Assembly (NCBI RefSeq): GCF_900108015.1
Contig: NZ_FNVP01000001.1
Span: 372,001-436,000 of the forward strand
Reading direction: 5' to 3'
Length of the DNA: 64,000 bases
From: Flavobacterium urumqiense
Lineage (GTDB): Bacteria > Bacteroidota > Bacteroidia > Flavobacteriales > Flavobacteriaceae
The notes beneath the pieces were generated by a model. It worked only from the letters and a program-made list of their open reading frames with translations. It did not search any database and was not told the origin of the DNA. The translations under genes were made by a program, and so were the position numbers. Shown one piece after another: positions 8,592-17,679 of the stretch; position 1 is the stretch's first letter, and each line of letters starts with the position of its first letter.

Positions 8592-9726
8592 AATGGTGAG
8601 CTTCGTCGTGATGATGCTCTTCATTTCCTGCTCCAAAATAAAGTGCAGATAACATTGTGAAAATATACGCTTGTAAAAAAGCAACCAATATTTCAAGGAT
8701 AGAAAGCGCAAATGCTAATCCAAAAGATAATGTACTTCCAATCCAGCTTTTAAAGATAAACATTAAACCAATAATACTCATCAAAACTACGTGACCTGCT
8801 AACATATTAGCGTACAAACGTATCATCAACGAAAATGGTTTAATGATTGTTCCTAGCAATTCTATCGGCGCCAAGATAAATTTCATTGGAGTTGGCACAC
8901 CTGGCATCCAGAAAATGTGTCCCCAATAATTTTTATTAGCTGTTAAAGTTGTAATGATATACGTTAAAATTGCTAATGATACTGTAATAGCGATATTTCC
9001 AGTTACATTAAATCCAAGTGGCATCAATCCTAAAATATTAAGAAAAAGAATAAAGAAAAATATAGTAAGCAGGTAGCTCATGTATTTTTTATAGTTTTTT
9101 TCTCCAATATTTGGAATTGCAATTTCGTCCCGTACATACAAAACTAAAGGTTCAAAAACACGTCCTACTCCTGAAGCGATTCCGTTGTTCTTAGAATACG
9201 ATTTTGCCAAACTACCAAACAACAAAAACATAAATAAGGAAACCAGCATTATACCAATAACACTTTTAGTGATAGAGAAATCTATGGGTCTAACATTTGT
9301 CGGAAAACCGTTTTCTCCTTCTGTTAATTCTCCATCCGCCTGAGTTTTGTATATTTTTTCATGGTGTAACACATAGTAATTACCATTGTGTTCCGCTATT
9401 TCTTCACCATGATGAAATTTTGAAGATAAAAATACTTGCAAACCATTATCCCAAAGAATAATTGGTAAGGAAACACCGTAATGCTCTCCTGTTTCTTCAT
9501 TTACAGATAGTGTAAAATCATGCGAATCCAAAAGGTGATGATTAATAAATTCCTTGATTTTAGATTTTACATCTGTTGGTTCAGCATGAGCCGCTTCCGC
9601 AGATTCATGTGCAACTTCGGTTTTTACTTTTACAGAATCCATTTCCGGATTTGCAAAACTAATTAATGGAAGGCACGCTACTAATGTCGCTATTATAAAT
9701 CTAAGTGGTTTGTTTGAAATCACCAT
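8590..9726 (-). CDS. atpB: ATP synthase F0 subunit a
   Basis: A 378-residue membrane subunit that provides the proton half-channels next to the c ring. The essential arginine is in FSLMIRLYANMLAGHVVL (about 298-315), and the C-terminal helices with polar residues (LEILVAFLQAYIFTMLSALY) follow. Unlike the E. coli protein it has a long N-terminal extension: a signal peptide (about 1-25, ending ISFA) and about 125 residues of charged, probably periplasmic sequence before the first F0 helix. This extension is common in Bacteroidota. The C-terminus is histidine-rich (EEHHHDEAHH). Confidence 0.97.
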   Translation of the reverse strand: MVISNKPLRFIIATLVACLPLISFANPEMDSVKVKTEVAHESAEAAHAEPTDVKSKIKEFINHHLLDSHDFTLSVNEETGEHYGVSLPIILWDNGLQVFLSSKFHHGEEIAEHNGNYYVLHHEKIYKTQADGELTEGENGFPTNVRPIDFSITKSVIGIMLVSLFMFLLFGSLAKSYSKNNGIASGVGRVFEPLVLYVRDEIAIPNIGEKNYKKYMSYLLTIFFFILFLNILGLMPLGFNVTGNIAITVSLAILTYIITTLTANKNYWGHIFWMPGVPTPMKFILAPIELLGTIIKPFSLMIRLYANMLAGHVVLMSIIGLMFIFKSWIGSTLSFGLAFALSILEILVAFLQAYIFTMLSALYFGAGNEEHHHDEAHH

Positions 9727-9848
9727 AACAGTTAAATATCTTAATTTATTACGTTTCTAAAATTTGGTGCAAATGTACATTTTTTATTAATATTCAAAAG
9801 CATATAAAAAATTTATTTTTCGGGCATTCCGCGTATAAAACTCCTTAT

Positions 9849-10241
9849 TTATTGATTTTTGTTTAATATTCGTATCGTAAGTATGGTTTCCATTGCTAAA
9901 AAGAGAATAAACATCGCGAAAAAATTCCTTTTTTCTATGCTGCTATTCTGCCCTGACGCTTGTAATACTGGCCTTAGAATCAAATAACAAACAACCATTT
10001 TAATACTTGTGCTCAATAGAAAGGACATTCCAATATTGTCAAAACTTTGTTCCTTTACTTTCAACAAAACAGCAAGGACTATTACAGACAAAACTGAAAA
10101 TAATAAATAAAGTACTTCTATCGAATAATGAAACGCTGTATCATCTATATTAAAACTGTAAAAAATAATTTTATGTAGTATATAAGCTACTGCTACCAGC
10201 AATGCTAAATTTATAAGCGGTTTGTAATTTTTTAAATTCAT
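9849..10241 (-). CDS. small polytopic membrane protein, possible AtpI-type ATP synthase accessory
   Basis: A 130-residue protein with four hydrophobic segments (about 10-27, 40-62, 72-91 and 105-123). It lies between the AtpZ-like gene and atpB, exactly where AtpI-type four-helix proteins sit in many atp operons. AtpI/UncI helps assemble the c ring and can bind magnesium. Similarity to AtpI is in position and topology only; I see no diagnostic motif, so the functional call is an inference. Confidence 0.6.
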   Translation of the reverse strand: MNLKNYKPLINLALLVAVAYILHKIIFYSFNIDDTAFHYSIEVLYLLFSVLSVIVLAVLLKVKEQSFDNIGMSFLLSTSIKMVVCYLILRPVLQASGQNSSIEKRNFFAMFILFLAMETILTIRILNKNQ

Positions 10242-10313
10242 CAGATTGTCTTTTACCGAAAGTCAAAAGAACTCCCGATATTTTCTAGGTTTTAGTTTTG
10301 TTTTTATTGGAAT

Positions 10314-10544
10314 TTATTCTGATTTGTTGATTTCCTTTACTTGTCGTATAACATTGTATAAGGCTAATGCGACTCCAACCATCACTAAAACCTTATTGTA
10401 ATATACTTTGGGGTTGGGATGATTTTCGTCTAACCAGTTTCCAAGATAGGAAAACAGAAAGATTATCGCCCCCATTTGAATTGGGATATTAATCAGAGCA
10501 AGCCATTTACTAGCTTGTTTTTTGTTGGGTTTGTTGTCCATCAT
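10314..10544 (-). CDS. AtpZ/AtpI-family protein
   Basis: A 76-residue protein with two hydrophobic helices (IPIQMGAIIFLFSYLGNWLD about 20-39, and VLVMVGVALALYNVIRQV about 53-70) separated by a short polar loop DENHPNPKVYYNK. This two-helix pattern with a G-x-W-LD loop is that of AtpZ/AtpI-family proteins found at the head of atp operons. The gene overlaps the end of the bactofilin gene by 35 nt, implying translational coupling. It starts MMDNK, so either of two adjacent ATGs may be used. Confidence 0.8.
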   Translation of the reverse strand: MMDNKPNKKQASKWLALINIPIQMGAIIFLFSYLGNWLDENHPNPKVYYNKVLVMVGVALALYNVIRQVKEINKSE

Positions 10545-10917
10545 TTGGCATTAGATTCTTCATATTGGTTTTCATAGTGCATGAAGCACTAAAATCAGCA
10601 CCTGGCTCTACTGCTAATTTTCCACAGATGACTTCTCCATGAATACTTGATTTTGATTTTACATTCAGGATTTCTGTAACTTGAATCTTACCCTCAAATT
10701 TCCCTTCAATATCTGCATTTCTGCATATAATATCACCGGTAACACTTCCTGCAGGTCCAATAACAATTTTCCCGCTGGATTGGAAATTACCAATTAATTC
10801 TCCATCCAGTCTAAAATCCGCCTGAGAAATAATATCTCCTTTTATAGCAGTCCCTTCAACAATTCTGTTGGTTTTCCCTAGAAGGTCTGTATATGATTTT
10901 GGCTTTTTATCAAACAT
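10510..10917 (-). CDS. bactofilin (polymer-forming cytoskeletal protein)
   Basis: A 135-residue protein whose core (about 20-110) is a right-handed beta-helix of short repeats with the hallmark start NRIVEGTAIKGDIISQADFRLDG and the following G-x-I and G-x-V turns spaced about 17-19 residues apart. Bactofilins self-assemble without nucleotide into filaments at the inner face of the membrane and act in cell shape or polar localisation. It starts 2 nt after the sprE stop, and its end overlaps the AtpZ-like gene, so it belongs to one transcription unit with the secretion and ATP synthase genes. Confidence 0.93.
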   Translation of the reverse strand: MFDKKPKSYTDLLGKTNRIVEGTAIKGDIISQADFRLDGELIGNFQSSGKIVIGPAGSVTGDIICRNADIEGKFEGKIQVTEILNVKSKSSIHGEVICGKLAVEPGADFSASCTMKTNMKNLMPNDGQQTQQKTS

Positions 10918-10919
10918 GG

Positions 10920-13544
10920 TTATTGATTTTTCGGTGCTAAATATACATCAAGATTCTTCTTAATCTGAATTACTTTGTAATTTTCATTTGAAAGTACAAT
11001 AGTAGGTTCCTCGATTTTATATTTTTTATCTTCTTTTAATGCTTTAACAATAGCGTTTGCATAAACTTCTGAAGTAACGCCGTGAATGGTTATAAAATTT
11101 TCTTTGTCCGTGTAAACATCATTAGAAAAAGTTAAATTTTGATGATTTTCAACGGTAATGAATCGTTTAATTTTCTCTTCAATTGCTTTTGCGTTTTTAT
11201 CTTCTCGACTTCCAACTTTATAAAGAATTTTCCAGTTTTTAGTGTCAATAGTATTAAAATTCATTTGTTCTAAAAATGGAATCTGAGTAGTTACTATTTC
11301 TTGTGCATTCTTCCCTTCTTCGCTATTTGGATAATTATCTGCAACATATTGCAAAGCGGTTTTATAAGCTGCTAAGCCTCTTAATTTTCCAATTGCGTTT
11401 GCTTTTAGCAGTTCAAATTTAGACACAATTTCATCTCCGGAAAACTGATTAATCAAAGCATCTGATTTTTCTAACACAATCAAAAATTGCTCTTCTTTAT
11501 AGAGTTTATACCATTTATTATATTCACTTTCAGGAGTTTCATTGGCCAAAGCCTCGTTCGGATTTGTATTGTTTATTATTTGCGTATAACGAGAATCCGG
11601 GAATTGAGCAGAAATTCTTCTTCTCATCTCTTCTGCTTTGCTTACATCTGTAATTTGGTAAATTTTAAACAAGTTGTACATCGCAGGAGGAACTAGTTTT
11701 TCTTCCGGATTATTCTTCAGTAATTGTTCTAGTTTATTGCTGGCCAAATCGTATTCCTTGAATTTTTCTTTGTACGCTACTCCAAGTTGGTAATAAACGA
11801 AATTACGCTCTTTAACGATGCTGTCCATTGCCGTTTGCGATACCGGAAGTTGTTTCAAATAATAATCAGTTGTATATTCTTGTATTATTTTTTCTTGCAC
11901 CAATGCATTTTCAGCAGTTTGTGTTTTTCCATTTATAGTATCGTTCTCTTTTAAATCAGTTTTGCCCGTTGATAATCTCCAATTCCCCCCTAAGGAACGT
12001 GCTCCCCATGTTTTTTTAAATTCTACTTTTCCAAAAGCGACTGTAGTAGGATTATAAAAATAAAAAACGCTTACTTGATTCATACTCGCATCTGCCATCG
12101 AAGGAGGTGCCAATGATGCTTTTTTGGGTTTCGGTAAATCCGGTCCGGAAACAACGGGATCAATACTGGTTGGTTTAGCATTTCTCGCTATCGTTTCCAG
12201 TTTCTCTTTTTCTTTTTCTGCTAAAATTTTCTTGGTTTCGTCTGATTTTTTTAATTTATCAATGTAATTTTCAAAATATAAAACTCTGTCCGTTTCCGAC
12301 AAAGAAGCGACATGAATAATGCTGTCATTTTTTTTGGCGATACCTTCATATTGTATAACCTCATCTAGATTTTTTCTGTTTTTTTGAATCGAAAGAAACT
12401 CTCTGGTTTTAGTATCCAGTTGTACAAGTGTACTGTCATAATATTTTGCCGCGATTGGATATTCTGCATTTTTAAAATACATAATCCCTAAATTTCGGTA
12501 ATTAGAGGCAATTAAATATTGGTCTGTAGTTGCTTTTTTAAGAGAAGAATTGTAATATTTTAAGGCTTGTTTCTGGTTGTTATTTTTATCGTGAAACACT
12601 CCCATTTGATAGTAAATTACATCTAAAAATGGTCGATTTTCTCGATCAGCAATAAGCGTTTTAACTGTTTTTAAGAAAGCCGTTGTATCTCCTTTTTCAT
12701 AATCAAATAATTGCGCTTTTTTGGCTTGCGCTTGAATAACATACGCTCTTGCCGCTTTTCTTTTCATGTCAATAACGGACTTATAACTGTAAATTGCACT
12801 GTCTTTCTTTCCTAATTCTTCGTACAATTGTCCCAGTATAAAACGATATCTGGCTTTTTCAACTTTAATTTTAGTGTATTCTTCGGCGATTTTTAATTTT
12901 GCCACAGCACTGTCTTTTTCCTCCAGATTCAGGAAAGCTTCTGATAAAAGCGCATTCGCATTAGCGACAACCTGATTGCTAAGTTTTTGTTCGTCTAAAA
13001 GTTTGGATATATTTTTAACTACCAAAGCATCGTTTCCTAAACGCATATTGGTTTTTTCGCGCCAAATTTTGGCTTCATAAATAGTACTGCTATTGGGATA
13101 TTTGTATAAAATGTAATTGAAAGCATCTAATGCGGGAACAAATCTATGGTCGTAATATCGAGATTTTCCAAGCAATAAATAAGCTTCGTCAATCTGGCTG
13201 TTTTTTTCTCTTCCGCCAATGTTCATGGAATGTTTCTGAATTGCCTTTGTAGCTTTGGTTTCCGCTAATTCAAAATCAGCATTTTTGGGTTTTTCACCTA
13301 CAACAAAATCCTCCTTAATTTGCATTTTTTCGATAGGCAACCGCTTCCAAAAATCATCCTTGCTATTTGCTTTTATGCCCACTACACCTTTCTCTAAACC
13401 TATTTGACCGTTGTATAAAATATTGTATTTCGTGCTTAAAGCATGAGATTTTCTAGCCAAAAAAGTATCCTTCTTGGTAGAACATGCTATCAAAAATAAC
13501 AAAAATCCTATAGAAATTAGTTGCCTAAATGTGTTGGTTTTCAA
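10920..13544 (-). CDS. sprE: SprE/PorW-type gliding and type IX secretion lipoprotein
   Basis: An 874-residue exported TPR protein. The signal peptide ends in a lipobox (FRQLISIGFLLFLIAC, Cys at about residue 21), and the mature start is STKKDTFLARKSHALSTKYN. Many TPR-like helical repeats follow (about 100-420 and 590-780). Length, lipobox and position next to a bactofilin fit SprE of Flavobacterium johnsoniae (PorW in Porphyromonas), an outer-membrane lipoprotein required for type IX secretion and gliding. No ATG is available: an in-frame stop lies 15 nt upstream, and the only start that preserves the signal peptide is TTG at 13544. It heads the block that runs into the ATP synthase genes. 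Confidence 0.88.
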   Translation of the reverse strand: MKTNTFRQLISIGFLLFLIACSTKKDTFLARKSHALSTKYNILYNGQIGLEKGVVGIKANSKDDFWKRLPIEKMQIKEDFVVGEKPKNADFELAETKATKAIQKHSMNIGGREKNSQIDEAYLLLGKSRYYDHRFVPALDAFNYILYKYPNSSTIYEAKIWREKTNMRLGNDALVVKNISKLLDEQKLSNQVVANANALLSEAFLNLEEKDSAVAKLKIAEEYTKIKVEKARYRFILGQLYEELGKKDSAIYSYKSVIDMKRKAARAYVIQAQAKKAQLFDYEKGDTTAFLKTVKTLIADRENRPFLDVIYYQMGVFHDKNNNQKQALKYYNSSLKKATTDQYLIASNYRNLGIMYFKNAEYPIAAKYYDSTLVQLDTKTREFLSIQKNRKNLDEVIQYEGIAKKNDSIIHVASLSETDRVLYFENYIDKLKKSDETKKILAEKEKEKLETIARNAKPTSIDPVVSGPDLPKPKKASLAPPSMADASMNQVSVFYFYNPTTVAFGKVEFKKTWGARSLGGNWRLSTGKTDLKENDTINGKTQTAENALVQEKIIQEYTTDYYLKQLPVSQTAMDSIVKERNFVYYQLGVAYKEKFKEYDLASNKLEQLLKNNPEEKLVPPAMYNLFKIYQITDVSKAEEMRRRISAQFPDSRYTQIINNTNPNEALANETPESEYNKWYKLYKEEQFLIVLEKSDALINQFSGDEIVSKFELLKANAIGKLRGLAAYKTALQYVADNYPNSEEGKNAQEIVTTQIPFLEQMNFNTIDTKNWKILYKVGSREDKNAKAIEEKIKRFITVENHQNLTFSNDVYTDKENFITIHGVTSEVYANAIVKALKEDKKYKIEEPTIVLSNENYKVIQIKKNLDVYLAPKNQ

Positions 13545-13756
13545 TGGTAAACGTTTTTATCAATTAACTTTTAAAAATACTTTTTAGTATAATGACTTGT
13601 AAAAATACGTTTCTTTTTGATATCGTGGAAATTATTAGGTTTCTTTTTGATTCGCGGTTTTGCGTGAGATTTGAGATTAAGAGGAGAACAGCCAGTGGCT
13701 ATTAGGTAATTATCATTGCTGTTTTAAACAAGGACTCCTCATTACATTTTATTTGA

Positions 13757-13797
13757 AACAAAAGCCCGACCCGGAATTTTTCTTTTCCGGGTCACGC
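13757..13797 (-). terminator. terminator after the ABC transporter pair
   Basis: On the minus strand a 9-bp stem GACCCGGAA/TTCCGGGTC (13785-13793 with 13768-13776) is followed by GGGCTTTTGTTT. It lies 16 nt beyond the stop of the ABC ATPase and isolates it from sprE. The rest of the gap 13545-13756 shows no gene. Confidence 0.8.
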
Positions 13798-13808
13798 CCA
13801 ATTTAAAT

Positions 13809-14504
13809 TTAAACTGCAAAGAACAGTTCTAACTCTTGAAGTGTCTCTCTGGATGTTTGAATATCTTTTACAATTTCGCCTTTATTCAATGCTACAATTC
13901 TATCACAAACCTCAACAGTATGCATTAAATCATGGCTTGAAACCAACACAGTAATATCAGGATTTTCGGCAAGTTCTTTGATAATCCTTTTTAATCTGCT
14001 AACCGTTGTCGGATCTAAATTTGCAAAGGGTTCGTCTAAGATTATCACCTCCGGATTTCCAATCAGTGTGGCAATAATTCCCACTTTCTTTTGGTTTCCT
14101 TTGGATAAATCGCGTAAATATTTTTTGTTTTTAAGGATTTCTCCATTAAAAAAATCTTCGTGTTTAGTTAACAGTGCATCAATATCGGCTTTGTTTTGAC
14201 CGCGTAAATCACCTATGAAATAAAAGTATTCTTCGGGTGTTAAGTAACCAATTAAAAAACTTTCATCAAGAAAAGATGCGGTGAAAGGTTTCCAATTTTC
14301 GCTGGTATTTACCTGAACATCATTATTAATAATATTTCCCGTTGAAGGTTGGATTAAATCCAATAACAAGCTGAAAAAAGTAGTTTTTCCTGCTCCGTTA
14401 TTACCCACTAATCCAAAACTTTGTCCTTTTGGAATCTCAAGCGTTTCAATGTTTAGAACTGTAGTTCCGTTATATGTTTTTGAAAGTTTGTTTACTTGTA
14501 TCAT
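13809..14504 (-). CDS. ABC transporter ATP-binding protein
   Basis: A 231-residue ATPase subunit. Walker A is GLVGNNGAGKTTFF (about 32-45), the ABC signature is the LSKGNQKKV variant (about 137-145), Walker B is NPEVIILDEPFANLDP (about 153-168) and the switch histidine follows in VLVSSHDLMHTVE. It pairs with the membrane gene directly upstream (57-nt gap, same strand), forming an exporter. Substrate unknown; the DUF5687-type permease partner suggests a Bacteroidota-specific exporter. Confidence 0.95.
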   Translation of the reverse strand: MIQVNKLSKTYNGTTVLNIETLEIPKGQSFGLVGNNGAGKTTFFSLLLDLIQPSTGNIINNDVQVNTSENWKPFTASFLDESFLIGYLTPEEYFYFIGDLRGQNKADIDALLTKHEDFFNGEILKNKKYLRDLSKGNQKKVGIIATLIGNPEVIILDEPFANLDPTTVSRLKRIIKELAENPDITVLVSSHDLMHTVEVCDRIVALNKGEIVKDIQTSRETLQELELFFAV

Positions 14505-14561
14505 TTTTTTAAAGTTTAATCAGTTATTTATGATTTGGTTAATCGTTTATAAAATCGACTA

Positions 14562-16031
14562 TTAACCCTTTTGCTTGTAAGCATCAATGGTTTTATATTT
14601 TTCGGTTTTATAAACCTTTTCAATTAAAGAAAAAACTTTATCTCTCAAAGCAAAACCTATTAGTCCGGCAACAGCTACCATAATTAATCCTAAATTGGGA
14701 TTCATTATTTTAGAACCAATCCAATAAAGTCCTAAAGGCAATAACAATTTTGGGAGCGAAATCAGCATGGTATTCATATTAAATGCTTTTTTATCTCCAA
14801 AAGCTCCTTTGCTGGAATCTAAATCTATTGGCGTTTTTGTGTAAGCGCCGGCAAGAAGTACCAAATGCGAATTAACTCCAATATTATAAATCGCGCCCAC
14901 AACAATAGTAAGGTACACTTGCCATCCAAAATACAAATAAAACGAAGCCAATAGAGTCGAAATAACTGTTGCTATTACAATTAGCCACCATTTTGAACTC
15001 AAATATCCTTTGTAAGGAATGTTTTGTGTCATCATTAATTGGTAATAAGAGCTGTCCCAACTGGGTACAAATTGACCGAAAGTGAATAAAAAACCTCCTG
15101 AAACAAAAATTCCTGCGAAAATGTGCATTATGGGATTATTGTAAACTTCGATTTTATTGGTAAAGAATAGAAAACCATAAAATAAAAACACCACACTCAT
15201 GATAACAGTGGTTTTTGAACGTTTGTTTCTTTTGATTAATTTGATATCATTTTTTAAAAATGTTCCTAAAGTCCCAAATTGGTTTAACCAAGTCAAATCC
15301 TCGGTTTTGGCGATTTTATTTTTGGTCGAAAGACCCGCATCTAGGTATAAATTGTTTTTGAAATAATGAAATGTTACATAATACAATCCTATTAAAGCCA
15401 TAACTGGAAAAAGAAACATCCATTTTGTATGAAATAATCCGTCAAAGAATAAAGTAGTATAATTCGTAATATCAAAAAACTTATAATATTGACAACCTCC
15501 TAGAACAAGCACTATTCCAACGAAAATGGCAAACAAGTTGTCTTTGTTGTTCAATAAAATATTCAAAAAATTATTGATGTAAATCAACGAAACCATTGCC
15601 AAATGCCAAAGTATTACGCTTACCAAATCATATCCTTCTATAATCAAAACAACCGAAAACGGAATAAAGAAAAAAGCATGGACAAAATTGAAAAAGGACA
15701 AGACCGTTTTCCCTAAAGAAAAATGTACAATTGTTGGTTTTTTTATGGGCAAAGTCAGTAGTGGCCTGATGTTCATCACTGGAATAGCCTGTAATAAAAG
15801 TCGAATTATCAGATCCATCAAGAAGTAATAAATCAGAAATTTATCTACAGTTACCAACGGATCAAGATGCATTTTTTTAAGAATATAAAATGCTCCAATT
15901 CCTAAGGCCAGAAAAGCAACAGAGAAATAAGCAATAAGAAAGAGCATTAAAATCTTTAATCCCAAATTAGTTGCGAAAGAGGCTGATCTTGTAAAAGCCT
16001 TCCATTCGAGATAAATAAAACGTTTAAACAT
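14562..16031 (-). CDS. ABC transporter permease of DUF5687 type
   Basis: A 489-residue polytopic protein with about 10-12 hydrophobic segments, starting FKRFIYLEWKAFTRSASFATNLGLKILM, a pattern I associate with the DUF5687 family of Bacteroidota ABC permeases. A conserved internal segment WDSSYYQLMMTQNIPYKGYL follows a membrane helix near residue 320. It lies immediately upstream of the ATPase gene and presumably forms its membrane channel. The family number is from memory; the permease role is well supported by context. Confidence 0.85.
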   Translation of the reverse strand: MFKRFIYLEWKAFTRSASFATNLGLKILMLFLIAYFSVAFLALGIGAFYILKKMHLDPLVTVDKFLIYYFLMDLIIRLLLQAIPVMNIRPLLTLPIKKPTIVHFSLGKTVLSFFNFVHAFFFIPFSVVLIIEGYDLVSVILWHLAMVSLIYINNFLNILLNNKDNLFAIFVGIVLVLGGCQYYKFFDITNYTTLFFDGLFHTKWMFLFPVMALIGLYYVTFHYFKNNLYLDAGLSTKNKIAKTEDLTWLNQFGTLGTFLKNDIKLIKRNKRSKTTVIMSVVFLFYGFLFFTNKIEVYNNPIMHIFAGIFVSGGFLFTFGQFVPSWDSSYYQLMMTQNIPYKGYLSSKWWLIVIATVISTLLASFYLYFGWQVYLTIVVGAIYNIGVNSHLVLLAGAYTKTPIDLDSSKGAFGDKKAFNMNTMLISLPKLLLPLGLYWIGSKIMNPNLGLIMVAVAGLIGFALRDKVFSLIEKVYKTEKYKTIDAYKQKG

Positions 16032-16078
16032 AATATGGTGGTTTGGTTTTAGAGTAAGTAGAAGAAACAGGAAAAAAG

Positions 16079-16527
16079 TTACATTATTTCTAATTTATAT
16101 TCTGGATAAGTAGCCACCAAGTAATCTTCCGCCTTAGATGGGATAATTTTGAAAATGATGAAAATCATTAGGACAAGAAGGACTAAAAATAAAAGGATAT
16201 CCTATAACCAAAGCCGACCAATAAAACACTCATTACAATTTTAGGAGATTTTAAATACTCGCTTTCCATTTTACATTGGCTTCGCTTAAATTTTTTATGT
16301 AAAATTATTCTTCTTTCTTTTTCAACTTTCTTAAAATAGTTCCTGCCAAAAGTTTGTTCCGCTCTATATTTCACTTGATGAAAAGTAAGTTCAGGTTCTT
16401 TCTCCCAAATTTACTCCATAATCGAAACAAAATGATCTGTCAATTCTACTTGACGCTCAAACTATTTAATATCAAAGGATTTGACATAATGGAATATATA
16501 TTCAATTTGTTCCGTTGTTAATTTCAT
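16079..16527 (-). pseudogene. decayed second copy of the PadR-linked membrane protein
   Basis: Reading left from an ATG at 16527, the protein MKLTTEQIEYIFHYVKSFDIK is nearly identical to the intact gene at 16533-17204, but a TGG codon has become TAG (next residue), and later a GAA has become TAA. The middle (KKVEKERRIILHKKFKRSQ) is well conserved. After SFYF the frame hits a stop; shifting frame opens a different C-terminal tail, an aliphatic helix (LVLLVLMIFIIF) followed by ATYPEYKLEIM, ending at 16079. So this was a related paralogue with another tail, now broken by two nonsense changes and a frameshift. Only 5 bp separate it from the intact gene. Confidence 0.85.
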
Positions 16528-16532
16528 CTCAA

Positions 16533-17204
16533 TTATTTTAATTGGTATTGTTTTTTGATATTGGAAGCGACTTTGTTAGTTAAGTGTTTTCCTGTAATTA
16601 CAAGCAAAAAACCCAAAACCCAAAAAAAACAAAAAGGAAGAAAAAACAAATGATTTTCGCGCAGGTTTTTTATAAAATTTTTTGCTAAAAATATACCCCA
16701 GTAAGAAAACCATATTGAACCAATATTGACACTGAATGCTGTTTCCAGTGCCAAGAATCTTTTGCCATTTATTTTCCTATATAGAAACCAATTAAAGATT
16801 GATACAACTGATGTGACTAACAAAATTCCAAATAAAATTTTGATGTATAATAAAATATCCTCAAAATAAAAGGATATTCTATAAACAAAAACGACCAACA
16901 AAATACTCATTACAATTTTAGGAAATTTCAAATACTCGACTACCATTTTCCATTGGCTTCGGTTAAATTCCTTGTGCAAAATTATTCTTCGTTCTTTTTC
17001 AACTTTCTTAAATCCATTTCGACCAAAACGATTTTCAGCATACTGTTTCACTTGATGAAACGTAAGTTCAGGTTCTTTCTCCCAAATTTCCTCCATACTA
17101 GTTACCATGTGATCTGTAAGCTCCACTTGCAATTCATACCATTTGATATTAAAGGATTTGATATAATTGGATACATATTCTATTTGTTCGGTGGTTAGTT
17201 TCAT
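16533..17204 (-). CDS. small membrane protein paired with a PadR regulator
   Basis: A 223-residue protein. Residues 1-90 are soluble, charged and helical (MKLTTEQIEYVSNYIKSFNI, then a WYELQVELTDHMV segment), followed by four hydrophobic segments (about 92-112, 117-137, 155-172 and 188-207). It starts 10 nt after the PadR stop; an upstream in-frame TTG is possible, but the ATG is preferred and matches the start of the decayed copy. In Bacteroidota, PadR-type repressors are often followed by a gene of this shape, thought to be the regulated envelope function. I do not recognise a named family; function unknown. Confidence 0.85.
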   Translation of the reverse strand: MKLTTEQIEYVSNYIKSFNIKWYELQVELTDHMVTSMEEIWEKEPELTFHQVKQYAENRFGRNGFKKVEKERRIILHKEFNRSQWKMVVEYLKFPKIVMSILLVVFVYRISFYFEDILLYIKILFGILLVTSVVSIFNWFLYRKINGKRFLALETAFSVNIGSIWFSYWGIFLAKNFIKNLRENHLFFLPFCFFWVLGFLLVITGKHLTNKVASNIKKQYQLK

Positions 17205-17214
17205 CTTCAAAAAA

Positions 17215-17550
17215 TTAAAATTCTAATTTAGGATTTACTAAACTCTGCATGTTTCGGATAAAATCTTCCAATTCTGAAAGTCTATTTACCGTTTCAGTAG
17301 TTCCTTTCTCCGTCAGTTTATAATATTTTCGCATACGGTTATCCACTTTTTCTATCTCTACATCCAACAAACCTTCAGCTTCCAGTTTATGCAAGGCCGG
17401 ATACAAAGCGCCTTCGGTGATATTGAGTTCACCTTGAGTAATCGCCTTTACTTTCTGAGTAATTTCATAACCGTACATCTTGCCGTTTTCCTCCAGCAAT
17501 TTCATGATTATGGTATTTAAACTTCCTTTATATAATTGTGAATTTTTCAT
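17215..17550 (-). CDS. PadR family transcriptional regulator
   Basis: About 111 residues from MKNSQLYKGSLNTIIMKLLE, the usual start of small PadR proteins. Residues 1-80 form the winged helix with the family pattern GKMYGYEITQKVK, then TEGALYPALHKLEAEGLLD, and the wing basic segment DNRMRKYYKLTEKG. PadR proteins are dimeric repressors, often autoregulatory. Upstream ATGs at 17556 and 17562 would add MQ or MQMQ; 17550 is chosen because the -7-like TATATTTG ends only a few bases before the other starts. The downstream membrane gene is the likely co-regulated partner. Confidence 0.93.
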   Translation of the reverse strand: MKNSQLYKGSLNTIIMKLLEENGKMYGYEITQKVKAITQGELNITEGALYPALHKLEAEGLLDVEIEKVDNRMRKYYKLTEKGTTETVNRLSELEDFIRNMQSLVNPKLEF

Positions 17551-17575
17551 TTGCATTTGCATTTTGAATAACAAA

Positions 17576-17599
17576 TATACATAAGATTCTTATACATAA
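17576..17599. promoter_or_regulatory. probable PadR operator
   Basis: Two direct copies of TATACATAA (17576-17584 and 17591-17599) surround a perfect inverted repeat ATAAGA-T-TCTTAT (17581-17593). It overlaps the region just upstream of the padR start and its TATATTTG promoter element, where an autorepressor would bind. This is inferred from symmetry and position only. Confidence 0.5.
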
Positions 17600-17656
17600 C
17601 TTAATTAGGTATTAAAATTTCAAAATTTATCACTTTTAGAAAACATATCGGTTTAC

Positions 17657-17664
17657 TATCTTTG
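17657..17664 (+). promoter_or_regulatory. promoter -7 element of the reductase gene
   Basis: TATCTTTG matches the Bacteroidota primary-sigma -7 consensus TAnnTTTG. It ends 15 nt before the ATG of the reductase gene, giving a short leader. No clear TTG -33 element is seen at the ideal distance. Confidence 0.7.
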
Positions 17665-17679
17665 TAAAAAAATAATCAC

